DNA from: Sphingobium terrigena
GTDB taxonomy: Bacteria; Pseudomonadota; Alphaproteobacteria; Sphingomonadales; Sphingomonadaceae
Assembly: GCF_003591655.1 (NCBI RefSeq)
Contig: NZ_QVRA01000024.1
Coordinates: 332 to 63,771 of the forward strand
DNA length: 63,440 nt
Reading direction: 5' to 3'
Both the position numbers and the translations under genes were made by a program. Shown piece by piece: positions 16,726-25,105 of this stretch (positions are counted from its first letter, which is position 1; every line of letters starts with the position of its first letter). Under the pieces are notes generated by a model that saw nothing but the letters and a program-made list of their open reading frames with translations, was not told the DNA's origin and ran no database searches.

Positions 16726-19194
16726 TCAGAACCTGCCGGTGAACTGAATCTGCACCGTGCGCGGCAGCGCTGCAAAACCGACCACGTCTGCATGGACGCC
16801 GCCCGCCGTGCCGGAACCGCTGCCGGTGCTGGGGCCATCGGCCATGCCCGACACATAGAAGCGGTTTGTCAGATTCTTGCCGATGACGGCGACTTCCCAA
16901 CGATCATCTTCGCTGCCGATCCGAACCCCGGCATCAAGCTGAACATAGGAGCCGATCTGTGAATAGGGATTGCCGAAACCCGATACGATATAGCTGTCGC
17001 TATAGCGCGCGTCGGCTGAAAGCCCGAACTTAAGGTTCGACCCGATCGGGGTCTCATACCGCGTCCCCAGCGAGGCTGTCCATTGCGGGGCGTTCGCGGT
17101 CGGCTTGCCGCTCAGATCCTGGAACGGCGCCCCCCCCAAAGGATTGTTACCAGCCGAGGGCAAGTTGCATCCTTCGCTGCTCTTCTGGCCCGAAAAGCAG
17201 GGCGCAATGAAATTCTTGTATGTCGCCTTGTTGTAATTGACCGAACCCTGGATCGAAAGGCCGTCGATCGCGCGTGGCGCATATTCAAATTCGACCTCGA
17301 CACCCTTCGATCGCGCCGCGCCCGCATTATAGGTCTGGAAGGCGAATATTTGCGAGTTGAAGAAGTCGACCTGAAGATCGGTAAACTTGAAGCTGTAGAG
17401 GCCGACATTGAAACGAAGCTGGTTGTCGAGAAGCGTCGTTTTCGCACCGACTTCGAACCCCTTGGCCTTTTCCGGCTTGAAGGTGAAATCCTCTATCGGA
17501 TTGGGCGAGAAGGCGCTGTAGATGCCGCTGTTGGAAAAGCCACCCGATTTATAGGCGGTCTTGTAGGCGGCATAGACCATCAGGCCTTGCTGCGGCTTCC
17601 AGGTCAGCGTTGCTTCAGGCGACCAGTTGTTGAAGCTCTGGTTCGCGTTGGCAAAGGTATTGGGCGTGAACACGCCGGCATAGGCGGCATTCACATAGGG
17701 TTGGACGAAATAGCTGTCCTTGGTCTCATGCGTATAGCGGACGCCAGCCGTTGCTTCGAGCGTGTCCACCAGCTTCCACATCACCTGCCCGAAACCGGCC
17801 AGCGTTTCGCCCTCGGTTTCACTATTCTTCTGGAAAGTGACGTAGCGGTTTGCCGGTGCCGCCAGCGAATTTTCGACCGCAAAACCGGTCGCCCCGGCCG
17901 TCAGAACCCATTGGTCGAACACGCGCTTGGTCTTTTGATACAGTCCGCCAACCATCAGGTTGACCGGCCCGTCATAGCTGGTGAGGGCGCGCAGTTCGGA
18001 CGAGACAGCGCGCCACTTCGCATTCTCGGTCGCCCAGGTGCCGCGATTGCTCGACTGGAAATCGCAGGCGCAGGACCAGCTATTCCTGTTTTCCTGATAA
18101 TTTGTGACGGACGAGATGGTGACATCATCCAGTTCATAGTTGATCGCGCCGGTCACCGCGAAAGAACGATACCGGTTATAGAGCGATCCATCATCCTTCG
18201 AGAAGGGCAGGTTCGCCGCAATGTCGACGGGAATCGCATTCTGGTGCGTGACGAAACTCTCCTTGCAGGGAACGGCCGGGTTGAGCGAGCTTGAACCCGT
18301 GGCGCAATTAAAGGGGACATAGTTCCAGGACGAATTATTCGTCTCGCTCCGGGTGCCGGACAGTTTGAGCGTCGCGGTCAGCCGCTCGTCCGGCGTCCAT
18401 TTCAGGGTGACGCGGCCAAGCAGTTCCTTTTCGCCCGGCTGGTCGCGGGGGGCCGGCCGGGCGATGTGCGGCGTCAGCGTACCGGTGGCAATGTCCAGCG
18501 TGTTGAGCGTCACCGGGTCAGCGACATTCTTGAAATAGCCGCCCCACATTTTCGACCCGCGCACGGCCACGCGAATGCCGAGCGTGTCGGACAGCGGCCC
18601 CGATGCGATCGCTTCGACCTGGGCCTGTTCGGACCGGAATTCATAGGCGGTGCGGACCTTGAACTCCCAGTCCGGCGTCGGGTCGGCGGTCGTGATCGAA
18701 ACGACGCCTGCGGTCGCGTTCTTGCCGAAGAACAGCGCCTGGGGACCTTTCAATATCTCCAGCCGCGCAAGGTCGAAAAAACCCTCATTGATCACGCGGC
18801 CCTGGCCATAATAGACGCCATCGACCACCACGGCGACCGACTGTTCGATGCCGATCGAGGTTGCCGAGGAGCCGATGCCGCGCAGGGTGAGCGTCGCGCC
18901 CGACCCGTTGGAGGCCCGCCCGACCGAGAAGTTCGGCGTCGATGCGGCGACCTTCTCCAGGTTGGTGAGGTCCTTCTGCGCAATCTGCTCGGCCGAGAGG
19001 GCGGTTACGGCGACGGGCACGTCCTGCACGCTTTCCGACCGTTTGCGCGCGGTGACGACGATGTCCTGAAGCCCGCCCTGGGATTGATCGGCGCTGGGTG
19101 CATCGGCTTCATTCGCCGCGACCGGGCTGGCCAGCACGCAAGCGAGCGCCAATGCACTGCCTGCCAGCTTGAGATTTGAGATAATATTGTTCAT
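16726..19194 (-). CDS. TonB-dependent outer-membrane receptor
   Basis: An 822-residue receptor of the sphingomonad catabolic type. A signal peptide (cleavage near VAANEA) precedes a TonB box (DIVVTARKR near residue 45), a plug domain to about residue 170 (VVVDGVYYGQGR, RLEILKGPQALFFGKNATAG) and a 22-strand-type barrel that ends in a terminal Phe (IQFTGRF), as required for BAM insertion. The ribosome site GGAGGGG lies 8 nt before the ATG. It is embedded in a catabolic cluster rather than beside a Fur-type or siderophore gene, so its cargo is more likely the carbon substrate oxidised by the neighbouring enzymes than iron. Confidence 0.95.
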   Translation of the reverse strand: MNNIISNLKLAGSALALACVLASPVAANEADAPSADQSQGGLQDIVVTARKRSESVQDVPVAVTALSAEQIAQKDLTNLEKVAASTPNFSVGRASNGSGATLTLRGIGSSATSIGIEQSVAVVVDGVYYGQGRVINEGFFDLARLEILKGPQALFFGKNATAGVVSITTADPTPDWEFKVRTAYEFRSEQAQVEAIASGPLSDTLGIRVAVRGSKMWGGYFKNVADPVTLNTLDIATGTLTPHIARPAPRDQPGEKELLGRVTLKWTPDERLTATLKLSGTRSETNNSSWNYVPFNCATGSSSLNPAVPCKESFVTHQNAIPVDIAANLPFSKDDGSLYNRYRSFAVTGAINYELDDVTISSVTNYQENRNSWSCACDFQSSNRGTWATENAKWRAVSSELRALTSYDGPVNLMVGGLYQKTKRVFDQWVLTAGATGFAVENSLAAPANRYVTFQKNSETEGETLAGFGQVMWKLVDTLEATAGVRYTHETKDSYFVQPYVNAAYAGVFTPNTFANANQSFNNWSPEATLTWKPQQGLMVYAAYKTAYKSGGFSNSGIYSAFSPNPIEDFTFKPEKAKGFEVGAKTTLLDNQLRFNVGLYSFKFTDLQVDFFNSQIFAFQTYNAGAARSKGVEVEFEYAPRAIDGLSIQGSVNYNKATYKNFIAPCFSGQKSSEGCNLPSAGNNPLGGAPFQDLSGKPTANAPQWTASLGTRYETPIGSNLKFGLSADARYSDSYIVSGFGNPYSQIGSYVQLDAGVRIGSEDDRWEVAVIGKNLTNRFYVSGMADGPSTGSGSGTAGGVHADVVGFAALPRTVQIQFTGRF

Positions 19195-19250
19195 CTTGTT
19201 TCCCCTCCTTGATGTTATTGCGCGACCATGCGCTAAAAGCTGCTGACGGT

Positions 19251-21356
19251 TTATCCGTCGCTCCAGACCGCAAGGGCGTCCAGTGCCTCGACCCCATCGC
19301 TGCGCGCCAGCAATGGATTGACCTCCAGCGTGACAAGATCAGGGCCAAGCGCCAGAGCCGCGTCGCCGATCTTGCAGATTGCGTCCGCCACCGCGGCCAG
19401 GTCCGCCGCCGGTGCGCCACGATAGCCGTCGAGGATGCGCCGGGCGCGCAGTTCGTCGAGCATCGCGCGGGCCTCCGCCTGATCAATCGGCAGCAGGCGC
19501 AGGCTGGTGTCGGCGAGCAGTTCGATCCACACGCCACCCAGGCCAGCGGCAATCACCGGCCCCCAGGCGGACTGCGCGGTTCCCACGAACAGCTCGATGC
19601 CGCCCGGCCGCATCGGTGCCACCAGACATCCATCGATCGCTGCATCCGGGTAAGCCGCGCGCGCGGCAGCCATGATCGCGGCAAAGGCGTCCCGAATGGC
19701 AATCTCGCCATCCAGATTCAACCGGACGCCGCCAATATCGCTTTTGTGCTGGATGGCGGACGAAGCGATCTTGAGTACGACTGGCCCCCCAATGGCCCGC
19801 CATGCCTCGACCGCCTCGTCCGCTGTCGGGGCGCGCCTGACCAGAATGACTGGCGCGCCCTTAGCTTGAAGATAGGCAAGTGTTTCATATTCTGACGCCG
19901 GTCGTGCGGCGCTGATGTGCGGTTGCCTCAAAATGCCGGCATCTCGCTCGCCTTGCCTGATGCGCCGTTCCGACCAGCGCTGCGCGGCGGCAAACGCCCG
20001 GACCGCAAGGTCGAGGCCGCCAGTGACAGCCGCAATGCCCAGCTCCGCCATCAGCTTTTGTGAGAAGGCACCCACTGGCCGGATCGCCTGATTGATCATG
20101 ATGCCTGGCGTTTTCGATGCTGCCAGACCGGCCCCGATACAGGTCAGCGCCGTCCGATCGACAAAATCCCCGCCATCGCGCGGCATGTCATAGACGCAGG
20201 CGGTCAGCCCGATCGCCGGATCAGCGGCGAGGATGGTCAATATGCGTTGGAAGAGCGCCGGATCGCGCACCGCAGCGCCCGTCACGTCGAGCGGATTGAA
20301 GATCGCGCCATAGTCGGCGATCACCGCCTGCAACGCGGCGCGCGTTTCGTCCGCAAAGGGCGGCAGGGCAAGGCCCGCCGTCTCGGCCGTATCGGCAATG
20401 ATTTCGCACGCGCCGCCAGAAATGGAGATGATCGCGACGCCGCCCTCGATCGGTCCCGTGTGCACCAGCACCCCCGCCGTCACGACCAGTTCCTCGATCG
20501 AGGTGACGCGGATGATATTGTCCTGTGCGCATACCGCGTCGAAGATGCGGTCATCGCCCGTGACCGAACCGGTATGCGCCTGTGCCAGCTGGCTGGCGAG
20601 TTCGGTGCGTCCGACCTTGAGGACGATCAGCGGCTTGCCCGCTGCCGCCGCCTTGCGCGCGGCAACGCGGAACGCGGCGGGATCCTTGATCGTCTCGGCA
20701 AATACCGCGATGACCCGTGTAGCCTCGTCCCCGGCAAGATAGTCGATCACCCGTGCGGTATCGAGATCGGCCTCATTCCCGGTTGCAATCGCATAGCTGA
20801 GGCCAATGCCCTGCTGCTGCGCGAAATTTGCGATGACATTGGTGGTGGCTCCGCTCTGCGAGACGATGGCCAGATGGCCCTTCAGATAATCTTTGCCCAC
20901 GGGAAAGGGCGAAACCGGAATATGATCGGCATAGTTGATGAAGCCCAGGCTGTTTGGCCCCAGCACCGTCACGCCCTTGTCGCGGGCATAGGCAATAAGC
21001 CCGGCCTGCTTCTCTGTCCCGTCCGCTCCCGTTTCCGCATAGCCGGAGGACAGGATCAGCGCATGGCGGATGCCCGCTTCCGTGACATCTTCAAGCGCTT
21101 CGCGCACCGCATCGGTCGGGACGAAAATATACGCAATATCCGGCACAGCGGGCAGATCGCGGCAGGATGTCACCGCCGCCCGCCCATGGGCGGGAGTGCC
21201 GCGCTTGTTGACCAGCCAGACCTGCCCTTCATAGCCCATCGCACCGAAATTGCCGTGGATGAGCTGCGACCAGGCCGATTTGTCGGTCGCGCCGACCAGC
21301 ACGATCGAGCGCGGCCGGAAGAATGTGTGGAGATTGCCGCTCACCGGCCGATCCAT
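19251..21356 (-). CDS. NDP-forming acyl-CoA synthetase (acetate-CoA ligase family, fused subunits)
   Basis: A 701-residue fused alpha/beta enzyme of the ADP-forming acyl-CoA synthetase superfamily, which activates a carboxylic acid to its CoA thioester. It shows an N-terminal CoA-binding Rossmann domain (VLVGATDKSAWSQLI), a succinyl-CoA-ligase-like flavodoxin domain with the phosphohistidine site in AHTGSVTG, and a C-terminal ATP-grasp domain (VVLKIASSAIQHKSDIGGV). It overlaps the 3' end of the upstream crotonase gene by 16 bp, so the two are translationally coupled. SYK-6 FerA, as I recall it, belongs to this superfamily, but the substrate here is unproven. Confidence 0.92.
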   Translation of the reverse strand: MDRPVSGNLHTFFRPRSIVLVGATDKSAWSQLIHGNFGAMGYEGQVWLVNKRGTPAHGRAAVTSCRDLPAVPDIAYIFVPTDAVREALEDVTEAGIRHALILSSGYAETGADGTEKQAGLIAYARDKGVTVLGPNSLGFINYADHIPVSPFPVGKDYLKGHLAIVSQSGATTNVIANFAQQQGIGLSYAIATGNEADLDTARVIDYLAGDEATRVIAVFAETIKDPAAFRVAARKAAAAGKPLIVLKVGRTELASQLAQAHTGSVTGDDRIFDAVCAQDNIIRVTSIEELVVTAGVLVHTGPIEGGVAIISISGGACEIIADTAETAGLALPPFADETRAALQAVIADYGAIFNPLDVTGAAVRDPALFQRILTILAADPAIGLTACVYDMPRDGGDFVDRTALTCIGAGLAASKTPGIMINQAIRPVGAFSQKLMAELGIAAVTGGLDLAVRAFAAAQRWSERRIRQGERDAGILRQPHISAARPASEYETLAYLQAKGAPVILVRRAPTADEAVEAWRAIGGPVVLKIASSAIQHKSDIGGVRLNLDGEIAIRDAFAAIMAAARAAYPDAAIDGCLVAPMRPGGIELFVGTAQSAWGPVIAAGLGGVWIELLADTSLRLLPIDQAEARAMLDELRARRILDGYRGAPAADLAAVADAICKIGDAALALGPDLVTLEVNPLLARSDGVEALDALAVWSDG

Positions 21357-22126
21357 TGGGGCGCGCGCTTTTCGATGAAGGCACGGGGGCCTTCCTTGAA
21401 ATCTTCCGACTGCATCAGCAGGTCCAGCGCGCCCTGCATGGCCAGGATCGACTCCGCTTCGATCACATCCTGCGTGGCCCGCGCGATTTTCAGGCTTTCG
21501 CGCACCGACAGCGGCGCGTTGGCGGCAATCTTGCGGGCATAGTCCAATGCTGTCCTCAACACATCACCGTCCGGTACGACCGCGTTGACCAGGCCCAGCG
21601 CATAGGCCCGCGCGGCATCCACCGGCTCGCCCACAGCGATCATCTCCAGCGCGATGGCGCGCGGAATCTGGCGAGGCAGGCGATAGATGCCGCCCGCGCC
21701 AGCGATCAGCCCGCGCTTCACTTCCGGCAGGCCAAGCACCGTATTCTCGCCGACAATGCGCAGGTCGCAGGCCAGCGAGAACTCCAGGCCGCCACCCAAT
21801 GCACTGCCACGCACCGCCACGATCCATGGCTTGTCACGCCTTGATTCAACGAAGCCGCCAAATCCGCCATCGGGCGTACTGAGATCTGCCGCGCGTCCGG
21901 CCGCGACTTCGGCAAGGTCTGCGCCCGCGCAAAAGGTCGGCCCGCCACTCGACGTCAGCACCACAACCCTAACCGACGGGTCCGCCTCGGTTTCCTTGAC
22001 GATGGCATCCAGTCGCCGCGCGACCGCGCCGTTGACGGCGTGGCGCTTTTCGGGACGGTTGAGCGTCACGACCGCAATATGGTCATCGACGCGTTCCAGC
22101 AGGACGGCGTCGGCTTCGTCAGACAT
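21341..22126 (-). CDS. Enoyl-CoA hydratase/isomerase family protein (crotonase)
   Basis: A 261-residue crotonase-fold enzyme acting on acyl-CoA. The oxyanion-hole motifs FCAGADLAEVA and RGSALGGGLEFSLACD are present, followed by LPEVKRGLIAGAGG with the catalytic-position acidic residue. The start at 22126 (MSDEADAV) has GGAG 7 nt upstream; a 34-codon ORF extension further upstream lacks support. Its 3' end overlaps the CoA-ligase start. It lacks the GMDL motif of feruloyl-CoA hydratase/lyases, so beta-oxidation-type hydration is more likely than aldehyde-releasing cleavage. Confidence 0.92.
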   Translation of the reverse strand: MSDEADAVLLERVDDHIAVVTLNRPEKRHAVNGAVARRLDAIVKETEADPSVRVVVLTSSGGPTFCAGADLAEVAAGRAADLSTPDGGFGGFVESRRDKPWIVAVRGSALGGGLEFSLACDLRIVGENTVLGLPEVKRGLIAGAGGIYRLPRQIPRAIALEMIAVGEPVDAARAYALGLVNAVVPDGDVLRTALDYARKIAANAPLSVRESLKIARATQDVIEAESILAMQGALDLLMQSEDFKEGPRAFIEKRAPQWIGR

Positions 22127-22399
22127 ACAGGCACTCCGAAGGGTGAAGGCTTGGCCGGACGCGCCGATGCAGCCCCTCCCTCCCCAATCAGGCGAGAAGG
22201 CGCATCCAGCAAAGCCGGCCGAAATCATGTGTCAGGGTCGGGACAAGCCGCAGCGTGGCGGCAAATCAGTGCAGGGCTGCTTCCATATATACTCTCCCAA
22301 TTCCATTTAGCCGTTGCTGTCCGCCATGCGGACCGGCCTTTCTTATCATGCGATGCTAGGACGGCCGGGCCATTCCTGTCTAATATGGATCGAAAGCTT

Positions 22400-22422
22400 C
22401 TTGATACGTAATCGCTATCAAG
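22400..22422. promoter_or_regulatory. 7-bp inverted repeat at the lysR 3' end (terminator or operator)
   Basis: A perfect dyad CTTGATA-N9-TATCAAG straddles the stop codon of the LysR-type gene and faces the 290-bp gap before the crotonase gene. It could be the regulator's terminator stem, although only a short T run follows, or a LysR-type binding site controlling the downstream operon, about 275 bp from the crotonase start. The rest of 22127-22399 shows no gene. Confidence 0.35.
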
Positions 22423-23326
22423 CCGCCACGCGCAGGGACTGCGCCGCGAAATTCCACAATGCCGTCACGGCGGGCCGCCGGTCGCCGGTGCGGCGAACGA
22501 GGTTCAGATTGAACGACAGTGAAGGCTCGTCGAGCGCAAGGACGGAGAAATTGTCGGGCATGTGCGGAACATCGCGTTGCCATTCGCCGATCAGCACGGG
22601 TACGCCCGTGCGCTGGCCAAATTGCAGCATGGCCGTCAGGCTCGATTCCGGCAGATAGGTCAGTGATATGCCTGCGGTTTCCAGAATCGGTGCCACGGAA
22701 TCGTGAAAGGCCGGATTGACGTTGCGACGAAAGATAGCGACTTTTTCCCCCGCAAATGCAGAGAGGGTCAGGGGTTGGGGCGCCCTTCCGGCACGCTCGA
22801 CCGGAACAAGCAGCCCCAGCCCGTAGCGCCCCAGCACGAGCGCCTCGCTATGTGGATCGACATGCGGACCAACCGTGAAGGCCATGTCGATTTCGCCTTC
22901 GCCCAGACGCTTGAGCAATTCCAGCGTCCAGGCATTATGGATCTCTATCTCATAGCGCGGATGACGGGCCAGAAACCCGTCGATAATCGCAGTGCGTGTC
23001 GGCATGTCCGCCGAAAAGTCGGGCGCGCCAAGATTGAGATAGACCGCCGCCTGATCGCGGATACGCCGGGCAGTTGCGGCCGCGCGTTCTGCCGCCACCA
23101 GATAGTCCTGCGCGACTGGCAGGAAGGACTCAGCCTCTGGCGAAACGATGACGGCGCGGTTGCGGTTACGATCGAACAACTGAAAACCCAGTTGCTCCTC
23201 CAACCGGCGGATCTGGACGGAGAGCCATGGCTGGGCAATCCGCAGCCGTTCGGCCGCGCGCGTGAAGGAGCGTTCATTGGCAACCGCCACGAAACACCGA
23301 ACCAGCCGGATGTCGAGATCGTTCAT
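22418..23326 (-). CDS. LysR-family transcriptional regulator
   Basis: A 302-residue regulator with the usual LysR layout: an N-terminal winged HTH (RCFVAVANERSFTRAAERL, then AQPWLSVQIRRLEEQLG) and a periplasmic-binding-protein-like effector domain. The ATG at 23326 is preceded by a strong GGGAGGGAG; a 13-codon upstream extension is unlikely. It sits between the thiolase-like and crotonase genes in the same orientation, within the catabolic cluster it presumably controls in response to a pathway substrate or CoA ester. Confidence 0.93.
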   Translation of the reverse strand: MNDLDIRLVRCFVAVANERSFTRAAERLRIAQPWLSVQIRRLEEQLGFQLFDRNRNRAVIVSPEAESFLPVAQDYLVAAERAAATARRIRDQAAVYLNLGAPDFSADMPTRTAIIDGFLARHPRYEIEIHNAWTLELLKRLGEGEIDMAFTVGPHVDPHSEALVLGRYGLGLLVPVERAGRAPQPLTLSAFAGEKVAIFRRNVNPAFHDSVAPILETAGISLTYLPESSLTAMLQFGQRTGVPVLIGEWQRDVPHMPDNFSVLALDEPSLSFNLNLVRRTGDRRPAVTALWNFAAQSLRVAA

Positions 23327-23380
23327 CGACTCCCTCCCCTTGTTGACCGCGCGCCGTCGGCGCATTTTATGCCAGAGACT

Positions 23381-24883
23381 TTAGCGCCTCCAGACGATCC
23401 TGTCCTGCACTCTCACCGCCTGGCCGGATGACCCGACCGGCTGCTGGTCCTCCGCCATCAGGAAGGACAGCATCGCGCCATCGTCATGCGGGACATGCGC
23501 CAGGAACCTTGCGCCGTCGGGTGCGCGGGCAACCAGCGTGGCATGGCGCGGTTCGCCGTTGCGGTCGAAAGGAATGGTGAAGGTTTCGATGACGCCTTCT
23601 CCCTCATAATCCTCCAGCAGGTCTGGCACCGCACCCCGTCGCCGGTCAGCCTCCGCCTGGACATTATAATCCTGCGGGAAAGTGCCCGCTGGCACCGGGC
23701 GTCGTGTGAATAGCAGCGAATGGCTGTGCGTGGCATAGCCGCCATTGGCAACGATCAGGCCATGTTCGCCCTCGCTCCGCAGCTTGCGTACCATTTGCGC
23801 GGCAGCGTGCATCATGCAGTTGCCGATAGGCCCGCCCCCGAACGTGAGGCCGCCATAGACGCTGGCCGGCCGGTCGAGCGGCCATTCCAGCACCCGGCGC
23901 GCCATTTTGGGGATGCAGGGAAAGCAGGAATAGAGTTCGACATGGTCGATATCGCCGGGCGTGAGCGCATTGCGTTCCAGCGCAGCCGTCACGGTGGTTT
24001 CCAGACTCGCCGAACGGGCAAAGCTGTCACGCCGCAGGAAGTCCTCATCCTCATGCGCGGCAGCGCCCGCACCCACATAGACGATCCGTTCTTCGGGAAC
24101 GCCCAGAGCCCGCGCCATGGCAAGGCTGGCGACGATCACCGCCGCGCCCATATTGACCGATGCATTGGCGACCATCAGCTTGGTGTAGGGGAAGCTGACC
24201 ATACGGTTGTTCGCATTGACGTCCGCAATATCGTCAGGCGACACCGCCCCGCGCATCCAGGCGTGGGGATTGGCGGCAGCGACGCTCGAAAAGGTCGACC
24301 ATATCTGCGCCGTTTCGCGCTGCCCCTCGGCCAGGCTCTGCCCCCAGGCGGCGCGTGTGGCATTTTCATAGAGCGGATAGACATCGATCGGCGTCAGCAG
24401 GCCATATTTGCGCGCCAGAGGGCCGGCGAGTGCCGCCGCGACGTCCGCGACCGAGCTTTTGGGCGGCGTCCGGCCGGCCGCCATATCGGCCTGCGCCCGC
24501 TTGGCGGCGGTCCGCAGCGCTTCCGCCCCGACCACGGCGGCCAGCTGGATCTCGCCTCGGCCGATCAGGTTGGCGGCATCGTTGATCAGTTGTAGCGGGC
24601 CATCGCCGCTGGCCTCGAACGTCTTGACGGCGCGAAGGGGCGGGCGCGGCAGCCGGGCGGCCAGATCGTCCTGCGGGGCAGGATTGGGAAAGGATATCTG
24701 GTCCTCCACGCCCAGCCAGTCGAGCCGGTCCAGAACCGGCACGCCCAGTTCCGTTTCAGCTTCCCGCAGCGCCGCCAGCATCAATGCGATCGAATCCAGC
24801 CCTTCGACGTCGATTTCCGGCCGATCGCAAATCTCGCCCACTGCGATCAGCACCGGTATCCGGTGCGCCTCATCCTGTACCAC
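23381..24883 (-). CDS. Thiolase-like acetyl-CoA acetyltransferase
   Basis: A 500-residue thiolase-superfamily protein related to the SCP-x/acetyl-CoA acetyltransferase branch found beside catabolic acyl-CoA genes. It shows VGAEALRTAA, a Cys in ELYSCFPCIPKMA where non-classical thiolases carry active-site residues, the Gly-rich GGLTFGGGPIGNCMMHAAAQM motif and NGGYATHSHS. Translation begins at GTG with GGGGAGA 5 nt upstream. It would thiolytically shorten a beta-keto-acyl-CoA, fitting the crotonase and CoA ligase downstream, but no separate 3-hydroxyacyl-CoA dehydrogenase is encoded here. The 222 bp upstream (24884-25105) show no gene. Confidence 0.85.
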   Translation of the reverse strand: MVQDEAHRIPVLIAVGEICDRPEIDVEGLDSIALMLAALREAETELGVPVLDRLDWLGVEDQISFPNPAPQDDLAARLPRPPLRAVKTFEASGDGPLQLINDAANLIGRGEIQLAAVVGAEALRTAAKRAQADMAAGRTPPKSSVADVAAALAGPLARKYGLLTPIDVYPLYENATRAAWGQSLAEGQRETAQIWSTFSSVAAANPHAWMRGAVSPDDIADVNANNRMVSFPYTKLMVANASVNMGAAVIVASLAMARALGVPEERIVYVGAGAAAHEDEDFLRRDSFARSASLETTVTAALERNALTPGDIDHVELYSCFPCIPKMARRVLEWPLDRPASVYGGLTFGGGPIGNCMMHAAAQMVRKLRSEGEHGLIVANGGYATHSHSLLFTRRPVPAGTFPQDYNVQAEADRRRGAVPDLLEDYEGEGVIETFTIPFDRNGEPRHATLVARAPDGARFLAHVPHDDGAMLSFLMAEDQQPVGSSGQAVRVQDRIVWRR

Positions 24884-25105
24884 TCATCTCTCCCCGCTGA
24901 TTCCACTGCCCATCAAGCGCGGACGATCGGAAGGTCGGCTGCTCTGGTCTGGACAGTCTGGCTGATCTGCAAATTACGGCATGACGAGGGGTACGGCTCC
25001 TAGCGTTTTGGAGAGGAGCGACAAGGCGCGGCCCGTTGAAGCCCGCAAGGTCAGGTGCAAGTCTGCGAGCCTATCGACAGATCCGTTGGAACGATATTCT
25101 GCCGA

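Noticed and set aside
21341..22126. Crotonase as a feruloyl-CoA hydratase/lyase (FerB-like) next to the NDP-forming CoA ligase
   Set aside because: The typical GMDL segment of these lyases is absent; FCAGADL and the surrounding sequence are of generic crotonase type.
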